Shown: piece by piece, positions 53,421 through 61,656 of the stretch
How positions within the stretch are numbered: the stretch's first letter is position 1
How the letters are laid out: each line of letters begins with the position of its first letter
Origin: Flavobacterium sp.
GTDB lineage: Bacteria > Bacteroidota > Bacteroidia > Flavobacteriales > Flavobacteriaceae
Direction: 5' to 3'
NCBI RefSeq assembly: GCF_024305175.1
Contig: NZ_JAMWYY010000005.1
Location: 23,802-87,801, forward strand
DNA length: 64,000 nt
Made by a program: the position numbers and the translations under genes
The notes under the pieces: generated by a model
Told to the model about the DNA's origin: nothing
The model's database searches: none
What the model saw: the letters and a program-made list of their open reading frames with translations, nothing else

Positions 53421-55322
53421 CTATGATATTGTAAACACCACTGTGGCAAGCGGCGGCAATATCAATTCAGCCGAATAAGGTTTATGATTCCATGCTATCA
53501 GGTCAGTTTTTACAGTCTTATTTTTTACGCCACTGCCACCAAATGCCGCATCGTCACTATTAAATATCTCTTTCAGTTTGCCCTGCACAGGAACACCAAT
53601 CCTGTAATTTTCCCTGATTACAGGGGTAAGATTACAAGCTACAATAAGGTTTTCTTCCTCATTTTCGCCTTTTCGTATATAGGCTATCACAGAGTTTTCG
53701 CTGTCGCTGTAATTTATCCACTCAAAACCATCGCCTGCAAATTGCTTTTCATATAAAGCAGGCTGCTTTTTGTATAGTTTGTTAAGCGCTGTAACCAGGT
53801 TTTTAATGCCGTTATGATAATTATGTTGCAACAGGTGCCAGTCAAGGCTCTGTTCAAAATTCCATTCACCGCTTTGGCCAAACTCACCACCCATAAAGAG
53901 GAGCTTGGTGCCCGGGTGTGTAAACATAAAGCTGTACAACAGCCTTAGGTTGGCAAAACGCTGCCATTCGTCACCCGGCATGCGCCCTAAAATAGAATGC
54001 TTTCCATAAACCACCTCGTCGTGAGATAATGGCAGCATAAAATTTTCAGTAAAGGCGTAGGTCATGCTAAAAGTAAGGTCGTTTTGATGGTGCCTACGGT
54101 AAATAGGTTCCTTTTTAAAATATTCGAGCGTATCGTGCATCCAGCCCATCATCCACTTCATACCAAAACCAAGTCCGCCAATATAAGTTGGGCGCGATAC
54201 CATAGGAAAAGATGTACTTTCCTCGGCAATGGTTTGTACACCTGTAAAACTGCCGTATACGGCTTCGTTAAGCTCTTTAAGAAAGCTTACTGCTTCAAGG
54301 TTTTCCCTGCCACCATAAATATTAGGCTCCCATTCGCCATCTTTACGCGAATAATCAAGATACAGCATAGAAGCCACAGCATCTACCCGAAGGCCATCGG
54401 CATGGTATTTATCAAGCCAGAATATTGCAGTGCTAATGAGAAACGAGCGCACCTCATTTCGTCCATAATTAAAGATGAGGCTCTTCCAGTCGGGATGATA
54501 GCCCTTGCGCCTGTCGGGGTGTTCATAAAGGTTGGTTCCGTCAAAAAAGCCAAGGCCGTGGGCATCATCAGGAAAATGAGAAGGCACCCAGTCCAGTATC
54601 ACGCCAATGCCTGCCTGGTGAAACTTATCTACAAGCACCATAAAATCTTCCGGTTTGCCAAAACGTGAAGTCGGTGCAAAATAACCTACAAGCTGGTACC
54701 CCCACGATGGGTCATACGGATATTCCATAATCGGCATGAACTCCACATGGGTAAACTGCATCTCTTTTACATATTGCACCAGTTCGTCAGCCAACTCTAA
54801 ATAACTTAGCGAACGGTTCTCTTCTACTTTCTTTTTCCACGAACCTAAATGCACTTCATATACAGAGAAAGGGCTTTGCAGGCTGTTTTTCTCTGCACGC
54901 TTTTCCATCCATTTTGCATCTTTCCATTTGTGCTTTGTATCCCAAACTACAGAAGCTGTATTGGGCGGCGTTTCACAATAAAAAGCAAAAGGATCGGCCT
55001 TTTCGGTTTTAATATCGTTGTGGTGCGATTGTATCTTGTATTTGTATTTAGAGCCTTTATCCACATTCGGCACAAAGCCTTCCCATATACCCGAGCCATC
55101 CCAACGTACAAATAGCGGGTTCTCCCCTTCCAGCCAATAATTAAAATCGCCTATTACAGATACTGCCTTAGCCGCAGGAGCCCAAACGGCAAAATAAGTA
55201 CCTCTAACACCATCAACTTCTGTAAGGTGTGCGCCCAATTTTTCATAGAGGCGGTAGTGCTTGCCTGCTTTAAATAATTCTATATCAAAATCGGTAAAAA
55301 GTGAGTGGGTTATGGTTTTCAT
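53421..55322 (-). CDS. glgB: 1,4-alpha-glucan branching enzyme
   Basis: 633 residues. The N-terminal carbohydrate-binding CBM48 domain (VWAPAAKAVSVIGDFNYW) is followed by a GH13 catalytic barrel: DWVPSHFPDDAHGL, DGLRVDAVASMLY (nucleophile Asp), TIAEESTSFP (acid Glu) and LPLSHDEVVYGK. It introduces alpha-1,6 branches into glycogen-like alpha-glucan. The last gene of the apparent glgE-mak-glgB operon, after a ~160-bp gap holding an inverted repeat. Confidence 0.96.
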   Translation of the reverse strand: MKTITHSLFTDFDIELFKAGKHYRLYEKLGAHLTEVDGVRGTYFAVWAPAAKAVSVIGDFNYWLEGENPLFVRWDGSGIWEGFVPNVDKGSKYKYKIQSHHNDIKTEKADPFAFYCETPPNTASVVWDTKHKWKDAKWMEKRAEKNSLQSPFSVYEVHLGSWKKKVEENRSLSYLELADELVQYVKEMQFTHVEFMPIMEYPYDPSWGYQLVGYFAPTSRFGKPEDFMVLVDKFHQAGIGVILDWVPSHFPDDAHGLGFFDGTNLYEHPDRRKGYHPDWKSLIFNYGRNEVRSFLISTAIFWLDKYHADGLRVDAVASMLYLDYSRKDGEWEPNIYGGRENLEAVSFLKELNEAVYGSFTGVQTIAEESTSFPMVSRPTYIGGLGFGMKWMMGWMHDTLEYFKKEPIYRRHHQNDLTFSMTYAFTENFMLPLSHDEVVYGKHSILGRMPGDEWQRFANLRLLYSFMFTHPGTKLLFMGGEFGQSGEWNFEQSLDWHLLQHNYHNGIKNLVTALNKLYKKQPALYEKQFAGDGFEWINYSDSENSVIAYIRKGENEEENLIVACNLTPVIRENYRIGVPVQGKLKEIFNSDDAAFGGSGVKNKTVKTDLIAWNHKPYSAELILPPLATVVFTIS

Positions 55323-55343
55323 TTAGTGTTTGTGTTTATTTTG

Positions 55344-55453
55344 TTCTCGACTGTGCCCGAACTGACATCGCAGTAAAATTTAAATATTATAATATGATTG
55401 ATTTTAAATTTATCAAAACTTATCTTTTGTGTCACATCGAGCACAGTCGGAAT
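55344..55453. repeat. Inverted repeat pair (REP-like) in the maltokinase-glgB gap
   Basis: A ~24-base motif (core CGACTGTGC) at 55344-55367 recurs inverted at 55430-55453 (core GCACAGTCG), with an AT-rich middle. This resembles the dispersed palindromic repeats of Bacteroidota genomes with the TGTCACATCGAG-type motif. It may form a long hairpin in the transcript. Confidence 0.5.
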
Positions 55454-55484
55454 GCTATTTATTTCGCATTTTTTGCAGCTTATA

Positions 55485-57107
55485 TCAATACCCCATTATA
55501 CTGGCAATACCTCGCAGCGGTATAACAGCCCAGCGCGGGCGCGAGTTAAGCTCGTAACCCAATTCATATACAGCTTTTTCGAGTATGCAATATTTAAGCA
55601 GAAATGCAATTTCTTTGCTGTAACCTATGTTCAGGTTCCCTTCCTGGGCTTTTTCTATATATGTATCTAAGAATACGCCTACCATATAGTTAAACAGCAA
55701 CTCTCCGGCGGCAAAAAGCTCTTCCTGCTCATACGGGTACTTGTCTTTATTGTTAAATATAGTGGCATAAATGGCATAATGAAACGAACGGAACAGCCCC
55801 GCCACATCTTTTAACGGCGGCTGTTTTACCTTACGGTCGCGTATGGTGCTCTCCGGCTCGCCTTCAAAATCGAGAATATAAAAATCGTCTCCGTTAACCA
55901 ATACCTGCCCCAAATGGTAATCGCCATGAATGCGTATGCGCTCACTCTTTAGCTTTGTCCAGTCAAAATCAAGAAAATGTTTCCTTATTAGTGTTTTATT
56001 ATCGAGAAACTGGTGTGCCAGCTCCAGGGCAAGCCCGTCGAGCTTATGCAGGTTATTCTCTATTGTGTTTAGCCGGTTCTGGAACTGGTATATAAGCCTG
56101 TTTTTGAGCCACACGGTATAATCGCCGTTGTAGGTGGTTGGGGTAAAAGCAGTATCTGTTGTATCGCCACCCAATGCTATATGCATTTCGGCAGTGCGTA
56201 TTGCCAGTGTACGTACCTTTAAAAATAAGCTAAGCCCTACCCAGTCTATAATTTCGGGTGGTATGCGGTTTATGGTAATGCTTTTAAACAGCTCTATATC
56301 AGGAAGGCTGTTAATCTTTATTTTCTTGTTTTTAAGATTATCAAAAACACCATCTATAGCATCGAGCATGTACTTCCAGGCATCGCCCTGGTTGGGTACA
56401 AGTTCCTGCATCAGGGCAAGGGTAATGTTATCATCGGCCATAGCCACGTTGATACTGCCCTTGTAAGCAGGGGTATGCTTAAACTTCATCCTCTCGGTAA
56501 GGAAACGGCTTATTTCATAATCCGGATTGGTACTTACATATATACGCCTGAAGAACTTAAGCACCAGGTTGTCGTTATAAATGATAGAGGTGTTGCTCTG
56601 CTCTATCCCCATAAACCTTGAGGATATATATTTATTTTCTCTTAACGACTTTCCTTTATGGAACTTTACATTACCGGTTTCAGCCTTACCGGCATTAATT
56701 ATATTTTCGAATACCAGCCTGCGAAAATCTTCCTGGTGCAGGGCATCTACAAGATAGCCTTCTATACCGTTAAGCGTAACCGGGGCTATAAGCGTTTTAG
56801 TATCCAGCTCTTCCTGCGCCATAAAAGCAACAGGCATAAAATAGTGCTGTAAAAAAGCTTCTTTATAGTTTACCTCTATCAGGGCACCGTAATAGGTATT
56901 TTTTTCTGATGTTATCTTGAAATAATCTACAACCTCTATATATTTAAGAGTACTGGCCTTACCGCCATACCAACGCTTTTTAAGGATATAATTTTCAAGT
57001 ATATCAGATGAAAAAACCTTGATAAACTCTGCATCATCAAATGCCTCCTTCCAGTCGGCTTTAAAGACGAAAGGAGCATTAAAAGTGTCCTGTATAGATG
57101 TAGCCAT
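55485..57107 (-). CDS. Maltokinase-like protein (maltose-1-phosphate synthesis)
   Basis: 540 residues. It lacks a TreS domain and is a free-standing kinase fold. KKRWYGGKASTL near residue 42 starts the N-terminal cap, TSIIYNDNLVLKFFRRIYVSTNPDYEI is the ATP-site lysine region, and RIRIHGDYHLGQVLVNGDDFYILDFEGEP carries the catalytic loop and the DFE metal motif of the maltokinase/Pep2 family. It phosphorylates maltose to maltose-1-phosphate, the substrate of GlgE encoded just upstream (two bases between genes). Confidence 0.9.
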   Translation of the reverse strand: MATSIQDTFNAPFVFKADWKEAFDDAEFIKVFSSDILENYILKKRWYGGKASTLKYIEVVDYFKITSEKNTYYGALIEVNYKEAFLQHYFMPVAFMAQEELDTKTLIAPVTLNGIEGYLVDALHQEDFRRLVFENIINAGKAETGNVKFHKGKSLRENKYISSRFMGIEQSNTSIIYNDNLVLKFFRRIYVSTNPDYEISRFLTERMKFKHTPAYKGSINVAMADDNITLALMQELVPNQGDAWKYMLDAIDGVFDNLKNKKIKINSLPDIELFKSITINRIPPEIIDWVGLSLFLKVRTLAIRTAEMHIALGGDTTDTAFTPTTYNGDYTVWLKNRLIYQFQNRLNTIENNLHKLDGLALELAHQFLDNKTLIRKHFLDFDWTKLKSERIRIHGDYHLGQVLVNGDDFYILDFEGEPESTIRDRKVKQPPLKDVAGLFRSFHYAIYATIFNNKDKYPYEQEELFAAGELLFNYMVGVFLDTYIEKAQEGNLNIGYSKEIAFLLKYCILEKAVYELGYELNSRPRWAVIPLRGIASIMGY

Positions 57108-57109
57108 AA

Positions 57110-59050
57110 TTATTTCTGAATTTTAAACAGGTGGAACGGCAGTGCGGGGTGCAGCTCTACAAAATTCCACTCTTTATCCCAATGGTAGCTGTTACCGGTA
57201 ATCAGATCGGTAACCATTACCGTATGCCCTTCGTGTATTCCTAAAGCCTGTAAAGGCAACCTTATCCAACCCTGTTTGCTGTAAAATGCATCAAGGCTTG
57301 TTATCATAAGGGTTTCATTTTCCCTGCTGTCATCAAACTTATAATAAGCAATAAGCTGGTCGTTATCCGTATCGCAAAACTCAATGTTATTGGTTTGCTG
57401 TAACGATGCCTGCTCTTTGCGGATGGCATTTATCCTGCTTATTAGCCTCGTTATCTTATTTTCTTTATTCCAGTCCCAATGGCGCACTTCATACTTCTCA
57501 GAGTCCATATATTCTTCCTTACCCGGAATGGCATCGCTAACCATATATTCAAACACAGGGCCGTATATGCCCACATTACTGCTTAGTGTTGCAGCAAGAA
57601 AGTATTTTTGCAAATGGGTAGCCTCATTAGCACCCTGTAGCGGGAACGGATTAATATCGGGGGTATTGGGCCAAAAGTTAGGTCGGAAATATTCGCCTTG
57701 GTCGGTTTTTGTGAGTTCAGTTACATACTCTGTAAGTTCCTGTTTCGTGTTGCGCCATGTGTAGTAAGTATACGACTGTGTAAAGCCCTGCTTGGCAAGC
57801 TGCTGCATTATCTTTGGCCTTGTAAAGGCTTCCGAAAGGAACAGCACGTCAGGGTGCTTCTTTTTCACTTCTGCAATCAGCCAGCCCCAAAAGTAGAAAG
57901 GCTTGGTGTGCGGGTTATCTACCCTAAAAACGCGTATGCCGCACTGCTCTACCCAAAACAGGGCAATATCAAGCAGTTCCTTCCAAAGGTTTTTCCAGTC
58001 GCCCGACTCAAAATAAATAGGTTGTATGTCCTGATATTTTTTTGGTGGGTTCTCTGCATACTGCACTGTACCATCCGGCCTCCATTTAAACCACTGCGGG
58101 AAGTCTTTTACATACGGATGATCTGGCGCGGCCTGTAGTGCAAAATCCATTGCAACTTCTATGCCTAAAGCTTTTGCCTCCTGCACAAGATGTTTAAAGT
58201 CATCAAGCGTGCCCAGTTCAGGATGAATGCTTTTGTGTCCGCCATATTGTGAGCCTATACCCCATGGCGAGCCAACATCGCCCGGCTGTGCGGTAGTAGC
58301 ATTATTTTTACCTTTACGGTTTACTTCTCCAATGGGATGCACCGGCGGAAAATAGAGTGTATCAAAGCCCATTGCAGCTACGCGTGGCAACAGCTTTTCA
58401 CAGTCTTTAAATGTACCGTGCTTCCCTTCTTCGTGCGAAGCGGAACGCGGGAAAAATTCATACCATGTACTGAAAAGCGCCTTTTGCCTGTCAACATAAA
58501 CTTTCAGTTCGGCAGTTGTATTAGAAAGGAAACGTGCAGGATATTTTTTAAAAATATCTTTCAGCCTGTTAGACATGGCCTCTGTAACGGCCATATCATA
58601 AGCTGAAGCATCTTTAAATATAGCTGCCGTTTTAAGCAGGTATTGTTTTTCCTGTGCTGTGGCTCTGTCAACTATAGCTTCTATATATTCGGCCCCTTCT
58701 AAAAGCTCTGAGGTTACCTTTTGATTATCCTGTATTTTACGCAGGGTGCCATGCTGCCAGTTAAGGGCATAATCTACCCATCCCTCTACACAGTAATTGT
58801 AAAAGCCCTGCTTTTCAACTGTAAATTCAGCCTCCCAGCTATCATTACCGGCATGGCGCATGCGAACCTCTTTCCAGTTGCGCTCTTTTTCATGGCGGTA
58901 GTTTACTACTGCCTGCATTACATCATGCCCGTCCGAAAGTATGTCTGCTGTAACAGTAACCTTTTGGCCTGTAATTCTCTTTATATAAAATTCTCCGTTG
59001 TTTAATTGTGGCTGTACATTTTCTATATGTACCCGTCGTTGATCTGGCAT
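57110..59050 (-). CDS. glgE: Alpha-1,4-glucan:maltose-1-phosphate maltosyltransferase
   Basis: 646 residues. GH13_3 features are the N-terminal VHIENVQPQLNNG, DTLYFPPVHPIGEVNRKGKNN, QYGGHKSIHPELGTLDDF, then CGIRVFRVDNPHTKPFYFW with the nucleophile Asp and VLFLSEAFTRPKIM with the acid Glu. It transfers maltosyl units from maltose-1-phosphate to a growing alpha-glucan. With the maltokinase and GlgB it makes up the back half of the GlgE pathway. Confidence 0.96.
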   Translation of the reverse strand: MPDQRRVHIENVQPQLNNGEFYIKRITGQKVTVTADILSDGHDVMQAVVNYRHEKERNWKEVRMRHAGNDSWEAEFTVEKQGFYNYCVEGWVDYALNWQHGTLRKIQDNQKVTSELLEGAEYIEAIVDRATAQEKQYLLKTAAIFKDASAYDMAVTEAMSNRLKDIFKKYPARFLSNTTAELKVYVDRQKALFSTWYEFFPRSASHEEGKHGTFKDCEKLLPRVAAMGFDTLYFPPVHPIGEVNRKGKNNATTAQPGDVGSPWGIGSQYGGHKSIHPELGTLDDFKHLVQEAKALGIEVAMDFALQAAPDHPYVKDFPQWFKWRPDGTVQYAENPPKKYQDIQPIYFESGDWKNLWKELLDIALFWVEQCGIRVFRVDNPHTKPFYFWGWLIAEVKKKHPDVLFLSEAFTRPKIMQQLAKQGFTQSYTYYTWRNTKQELTEYVTELTKTDQGEYFRPNFWPNTPDINPFPLQGANEATHLQKYFLAATLSSNVGIYGPVFEYMVSDAIPGKEEYMDSEKYEVRHWDWNKENKITRLISRINAIRKEQASLQQTNNIEFCDTDNDQLIAYYKFDDSRENETLMITSLDAFYSKQGWIRLPLQALGIHEGHTVMVTDLITGNSYHWDKEWNFVELHPALPFHLFKIQK

Positions 59051-59128
59051 TATTTTAGGTTATATTTATGACTCTTAAATATAGGTAAAAAACTACTAAT
59101 CCATAACTTAACATAAAGTTTTAGTAAA

Positions 59129-59992
59129 ATGTCAGAAAAGAGTAAAAAACAACACGAAACATTAAAAATTCCGAAGCCAATACTGGTTACGGCTAAAATA
59201 TTAGAACTCACATCTACAAAACTGGCAGCTAAATTTGCCATGAAACTCTTTGTGACTCCTGTAAAATTTACATTACCGAAACGTGAGGAGGAGATGGAAA
59301 GGAAAAGCAGGCAGGAAAATGTTCAGGTAAAATCGATAAACAAAACCATACATGTTTACCACTATGGCGAAGAAACTAAAAAGGTTTTATTGGTGCATGG
59401 GTGGAGCGGCCGCGGGACACAATTGCACAGCATAGCCGAAAAATTAATTAAAAACGGCTACAGCACGATAAGCTTTGATGCCCCTGCACACGGAAAATCA
59501 GGCAGTAAAAAAAGTGACATGACCGAATTTATTGCAGCTATACACCAGCTTAATAAAGATTATGGGCCTTTTGAGTTTGCCATAGGACATTCTTTAGGGG
59601 CGATGGCAGTACTTAATGCCATTAAAGAAGGACTCAAAGTACAGAAAGCTGTAACTATTGGCAGCGGAGATGTTATAAAAGATATCATGGATGATTTTAT
59701 CAGAAAATTAGGTATGAAAATTGCAACCGGTAAACTGATGATAAAGATCTTTGAGAAAAAGTTTGGTACAACCATCAACAGCTATTCAGCGTATATAGCA
59801 GCACAGCAGGTTAGTGTACCTGTGCTGGTAATACATGATACAGATGATACTGATGTACCTGTAAGCGCTGCGCACCATATTCACCAAAACCTTAAAGATG
59901 CAGAGCTGCTTATTACATCAGGATTGGGACACCGAAAAATACTCGGAGATAAAAAAGTAATAAACCGTATAACAGATTTTTTAGCAACATGA
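59129..59992 (+). CDS. Alpha/beta hydrolase
   Basis: 287 residues. The fold is shown by VLLVHGWSGRGTQLHSIAEKL (oxyanion region), ISFDAPAHGKSG, FAIGHSLGAMAVLNA with the nucleophile Ser in GHSLG, VLVIHDTDDTDVPV with the Asp, and TSGLGHRKIL with the His. The substrate is unknown. It is divergent from glgE and overlaps the lipoprotein msrB start by 4 bp. Confidence 0.9.
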   Translation: MSEKSKKQHETLKIPKPILVTAKILELTSTKLAAKFAMKLFVTPVKFTLPKREEEMERKSRQENVQVKSINKTIHVYHYGEETKKVLLVHGWSGRGTQLHSIAEKLIKNGYSTISFDAPAHGKSGSKKSDMTEFIAAIHQLNKDYGPFEFAIGHSLGAMAVLNAIKEGLKVQKAVTIGSGDVIKDIMDDFIRKLGMKIATGKLMIKIFEKKFGTTINSYSAYIAAQQVSVPVLVIHDTDDTDVPVSAAHHIHQNLKDAELLITSGLGHRKILGDKKVINRITDFLAT

Positions 59993-60510
59993 AACATTTA
60001 TTGGTAATAGCGACGCTTTTCTGCCTGGTATCTTGCCAGGGACAGACTGCAAAACAAAAAACAGTTAAAAACGAACAGCCCGCAGAAAAAGAAGCAGCAG
60101 AAGCTGCGTTTAAAGTAAACAAAACGGATGCCGAATGGCGTGCACAACTAACACCTGAACAGTATGATGTGTTGCGCAATAAAGGCACAGAACGCCCCTA
60201 TACCGGCGAATATGATAAGTTTTTTGAAGATGGTGTTTATGTGTGTGCCGCATGCGGTAACCCATTATTTAAATCGGATACAAAATTTGATTCGCACTGC
60301 GGCTGGCCTTCTTTTGACCAGGCTATAGAAGGTTCTGTAGTTTATGAACACGATAACAGCTATGGCATGAGCCGAACAGAAGTGATGTGCGCCAACTGCG
60401 GCGGGCACCTGGGCCATGTGTTTGACGATGGCCCCGAAGAAACAACAGGCGACCGCTATTGCACTAACTCAGTATCTATTAAATTTATACCAACAAAAAA
60501 GAAACCATAA
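59989..60510 (+). CDS. msrB: Peptide-methionine (R)-S-oxide reductase, lipoprotein form
   Basis: 173 residues. A lipoprotein signal (KHLLVIATLFCLVSCQGQ, lipobox LVSC) and a charged linker precede an MsrB domain with two zinc CxxC pairs (CAACG, CANCGG), the resolving-cysteine region SHCGWPSF and the catalytic RYCTNSVSIKF. It should repair methionine-R-sulfoxide in the periplasm or on the outer membrane. The next gene is a cytoplasmic-looking MsrB; stop and start share one base. Confidence 0.94.
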   Translation: MKHLLVIATLFCLVSCQGQTAKQKTVKNEQPAEKEAAEAAFKVNKTDAEWRAQLTPEQYDVLRNKGTERPYTGEYDKFFEDGVYVCAACGNPLFKSDTKFDSHCGWPSFDQAIEGSVVYEHDNSYGMSRTEVMCANCGGHLGHVFDDGPEETTGDRYCTNSVSIKFIPTKKKP

Positions 60511-60905
60511 TGAAAAGTTATAGTGTAGAAAAACCGGAAACAGAATGGAAAGCGCAGCTCGGTGCAGAACGTTATAAGATATTAAGGCAAAAAGGAACCG
60601 AATTTCCGCATACAGGTGAATATAACCTCCACTTTGAAAAAGGCACTTATGTTTGCGGGGCCTGTGGTGAGCCACTTTTTGACAGCGACTCAAAATTCAG
60701 GTCGGGTTGCGGATGGCCTTCTTTTGACGAATCACTACCGGGTAAGGTTGAATACATCCCGGATAACTCTTTTGGTATGAAGCGTACAGAAATAGTATGT
60801 GCCAATTGTGGCGGACATTTGGGGCACATTTTTGATGACGGCCCTACCGAAACCGGCCAGCGTTATTGCGTTAACTCGCTTTCGGTAGATTTTAAAGAAA
60901 AGTAA
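60510..60905 (+). CDS. msrB: Peptide-methionine (R)-S-oxide reductase, soluble form
   Basis: 131 residues, no signal peptide. Zinc motifs CGACGEP and CANCGGHLGH, the SGCGWPSFD and the catalytic RYCVNSLSVDF are intact. It should act in the cytoplasm on protein methionine-R-sulfoxide, and its tandem partner outside. The two proteins are clearly paralogous; a strong terminator follows. Confidence 0.95.
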   Translation: MKSYSVEKPETEWKAQLGAERYKILRQKGTEFPHTGEYNLHFEKGTYVCGACGEPLFDSDSKFRSGCGWPSFDESLPGKVEYIPDNSFGMKRTEIVCANCGGHLGHIFDDGPTETGQRYCVNSLSVDFKEK

Positions 60906-60908
60906 AAG

Positions 60909-60933
60909 CAGCCTGAAAAGGCTGTTTTTTTTT
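60909..60933 (+). terminator. Terminator after the msrB pair
   Basis: CAGCC, a 6-base loop, GGCTG and a run of nine or more Ts. Confidence 0.75.
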
Positions 60934-60959
60934 GTAATTTGCAGTAAAAGTAACAGCTT

Positions 60960-61631
60960 ATGGATTTATTTTCAGAACAACGTGATTGGGCTAAGGCATT
61001 GCAGCCGCTTATAGATAAATATAATGGTAAGCAACATCCGCTGCACTATAAAAATTTATATCAGGCAGTGGTAATGGTTGTACTGTCAGCACAGGATAGT
61101 GACGCCCATATCAATAAAGTAGCACCCGCTTTTTTTGAACGCTTTCCCGATATGAAAGCACTTTCAAACGCTAATACCGAACAGCTTACGGAATACCTTG
61201 CCGAAGTGCGTTTTCACAATAATAAAATTGGCTGGTTACAGGAAATAGCTTCTGAGATTAAAGAAGATAAAAACATACCGCTAACCATGAAGGAACTCAC
61301 GTCACTTAAAGGTATTGGCAGAAAGTCGGCTAACGTAATTATGCGTGTTGGCGGCGCAGAAGCAGAGGGCATACTTGTGGACCTTCATGTGCTTCGAGTA
61401 GCACCACGACTGGGTATAGCAACCGGTAAGGATGCCAATAAAATAGAAAAGCAAATGATGGAAAAACTGCCGAAAAGCATGTGGGGCGAAACAGGCATGG
61501 CAATATCTTTTTTAGGAAGGGAAACCTGCCGCCCTAAAAACCCGAAACACAGCGAATGTATTGTTAGCGATGTATGCGAATACTGCCTGCTAAATAAAAA
61601 AGCTGTATCAAATACAAACATATTCGTTTAA
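60960..61631 (+). CDS. Endonuclease III-like DNA glycosylase/AP lyase
   Basis: 223 residues. The helix-hairpin-helix LKGIGRKSANVIM carries the catalytic-position lysine, and VDLHVLRVAPRLG carries the catalytic-position aspartate of Nth. The C-terminal iron-sulphur motif reads C-x6-H-x2-C-x5-C where the family normally has C-x6-C-x2-C-x5-C: the second ligand is His, and a further Cys follows (CEYC). It should excise oxidised pyrimidines. The last 30 bases also encode a terminator hairpin of the opposite gene. Confidence 0.9.
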   Translation: MDLFSEQRDWAKALQPLIDKYNGKQHPLHYKNLYQAVVMVVLSAQDSDAHINKVAPAFFERFPDMKALSNANTEQLTEYLAEVRFHNNKIGWLQEIASEIKEDKNIPLTMKELTSLKGIGRKSANVIMRVGGAEAEGILVDLHVLRVAPRLGIATGKDANKIEKQMMEKLPKSMWGETGMAISFLGRETCRPKNPKHSECIVSDVCEYCLLNKKAVSNTNIFV

Positions 61632-61647
61632 GAATTTGATACAGCTT
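61600..61647 (-). terminator. Terminator of the T9SS gene inside the 3' end of the EndoIII gene
   Basis: AAGCTGTATCAAAT at 61600-61613 and its perfect inverted copy at 61634-61647 form a 14-bp stem over a 20-base loop. On the minus strand it is followed by a T run, so it ends the T9SS gene at 61657 while overlapping the last codons of the glycosylase gene. Confidence 0.65.
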
Positions 61648-61656
61648 AATCTTTAA

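Noticed and set aside
54084..54668. A 194-codon plus-strand frame inside glgB.
   Set aside because: Shadow of the branching enzyme; no signal of its own and no homology recognised.
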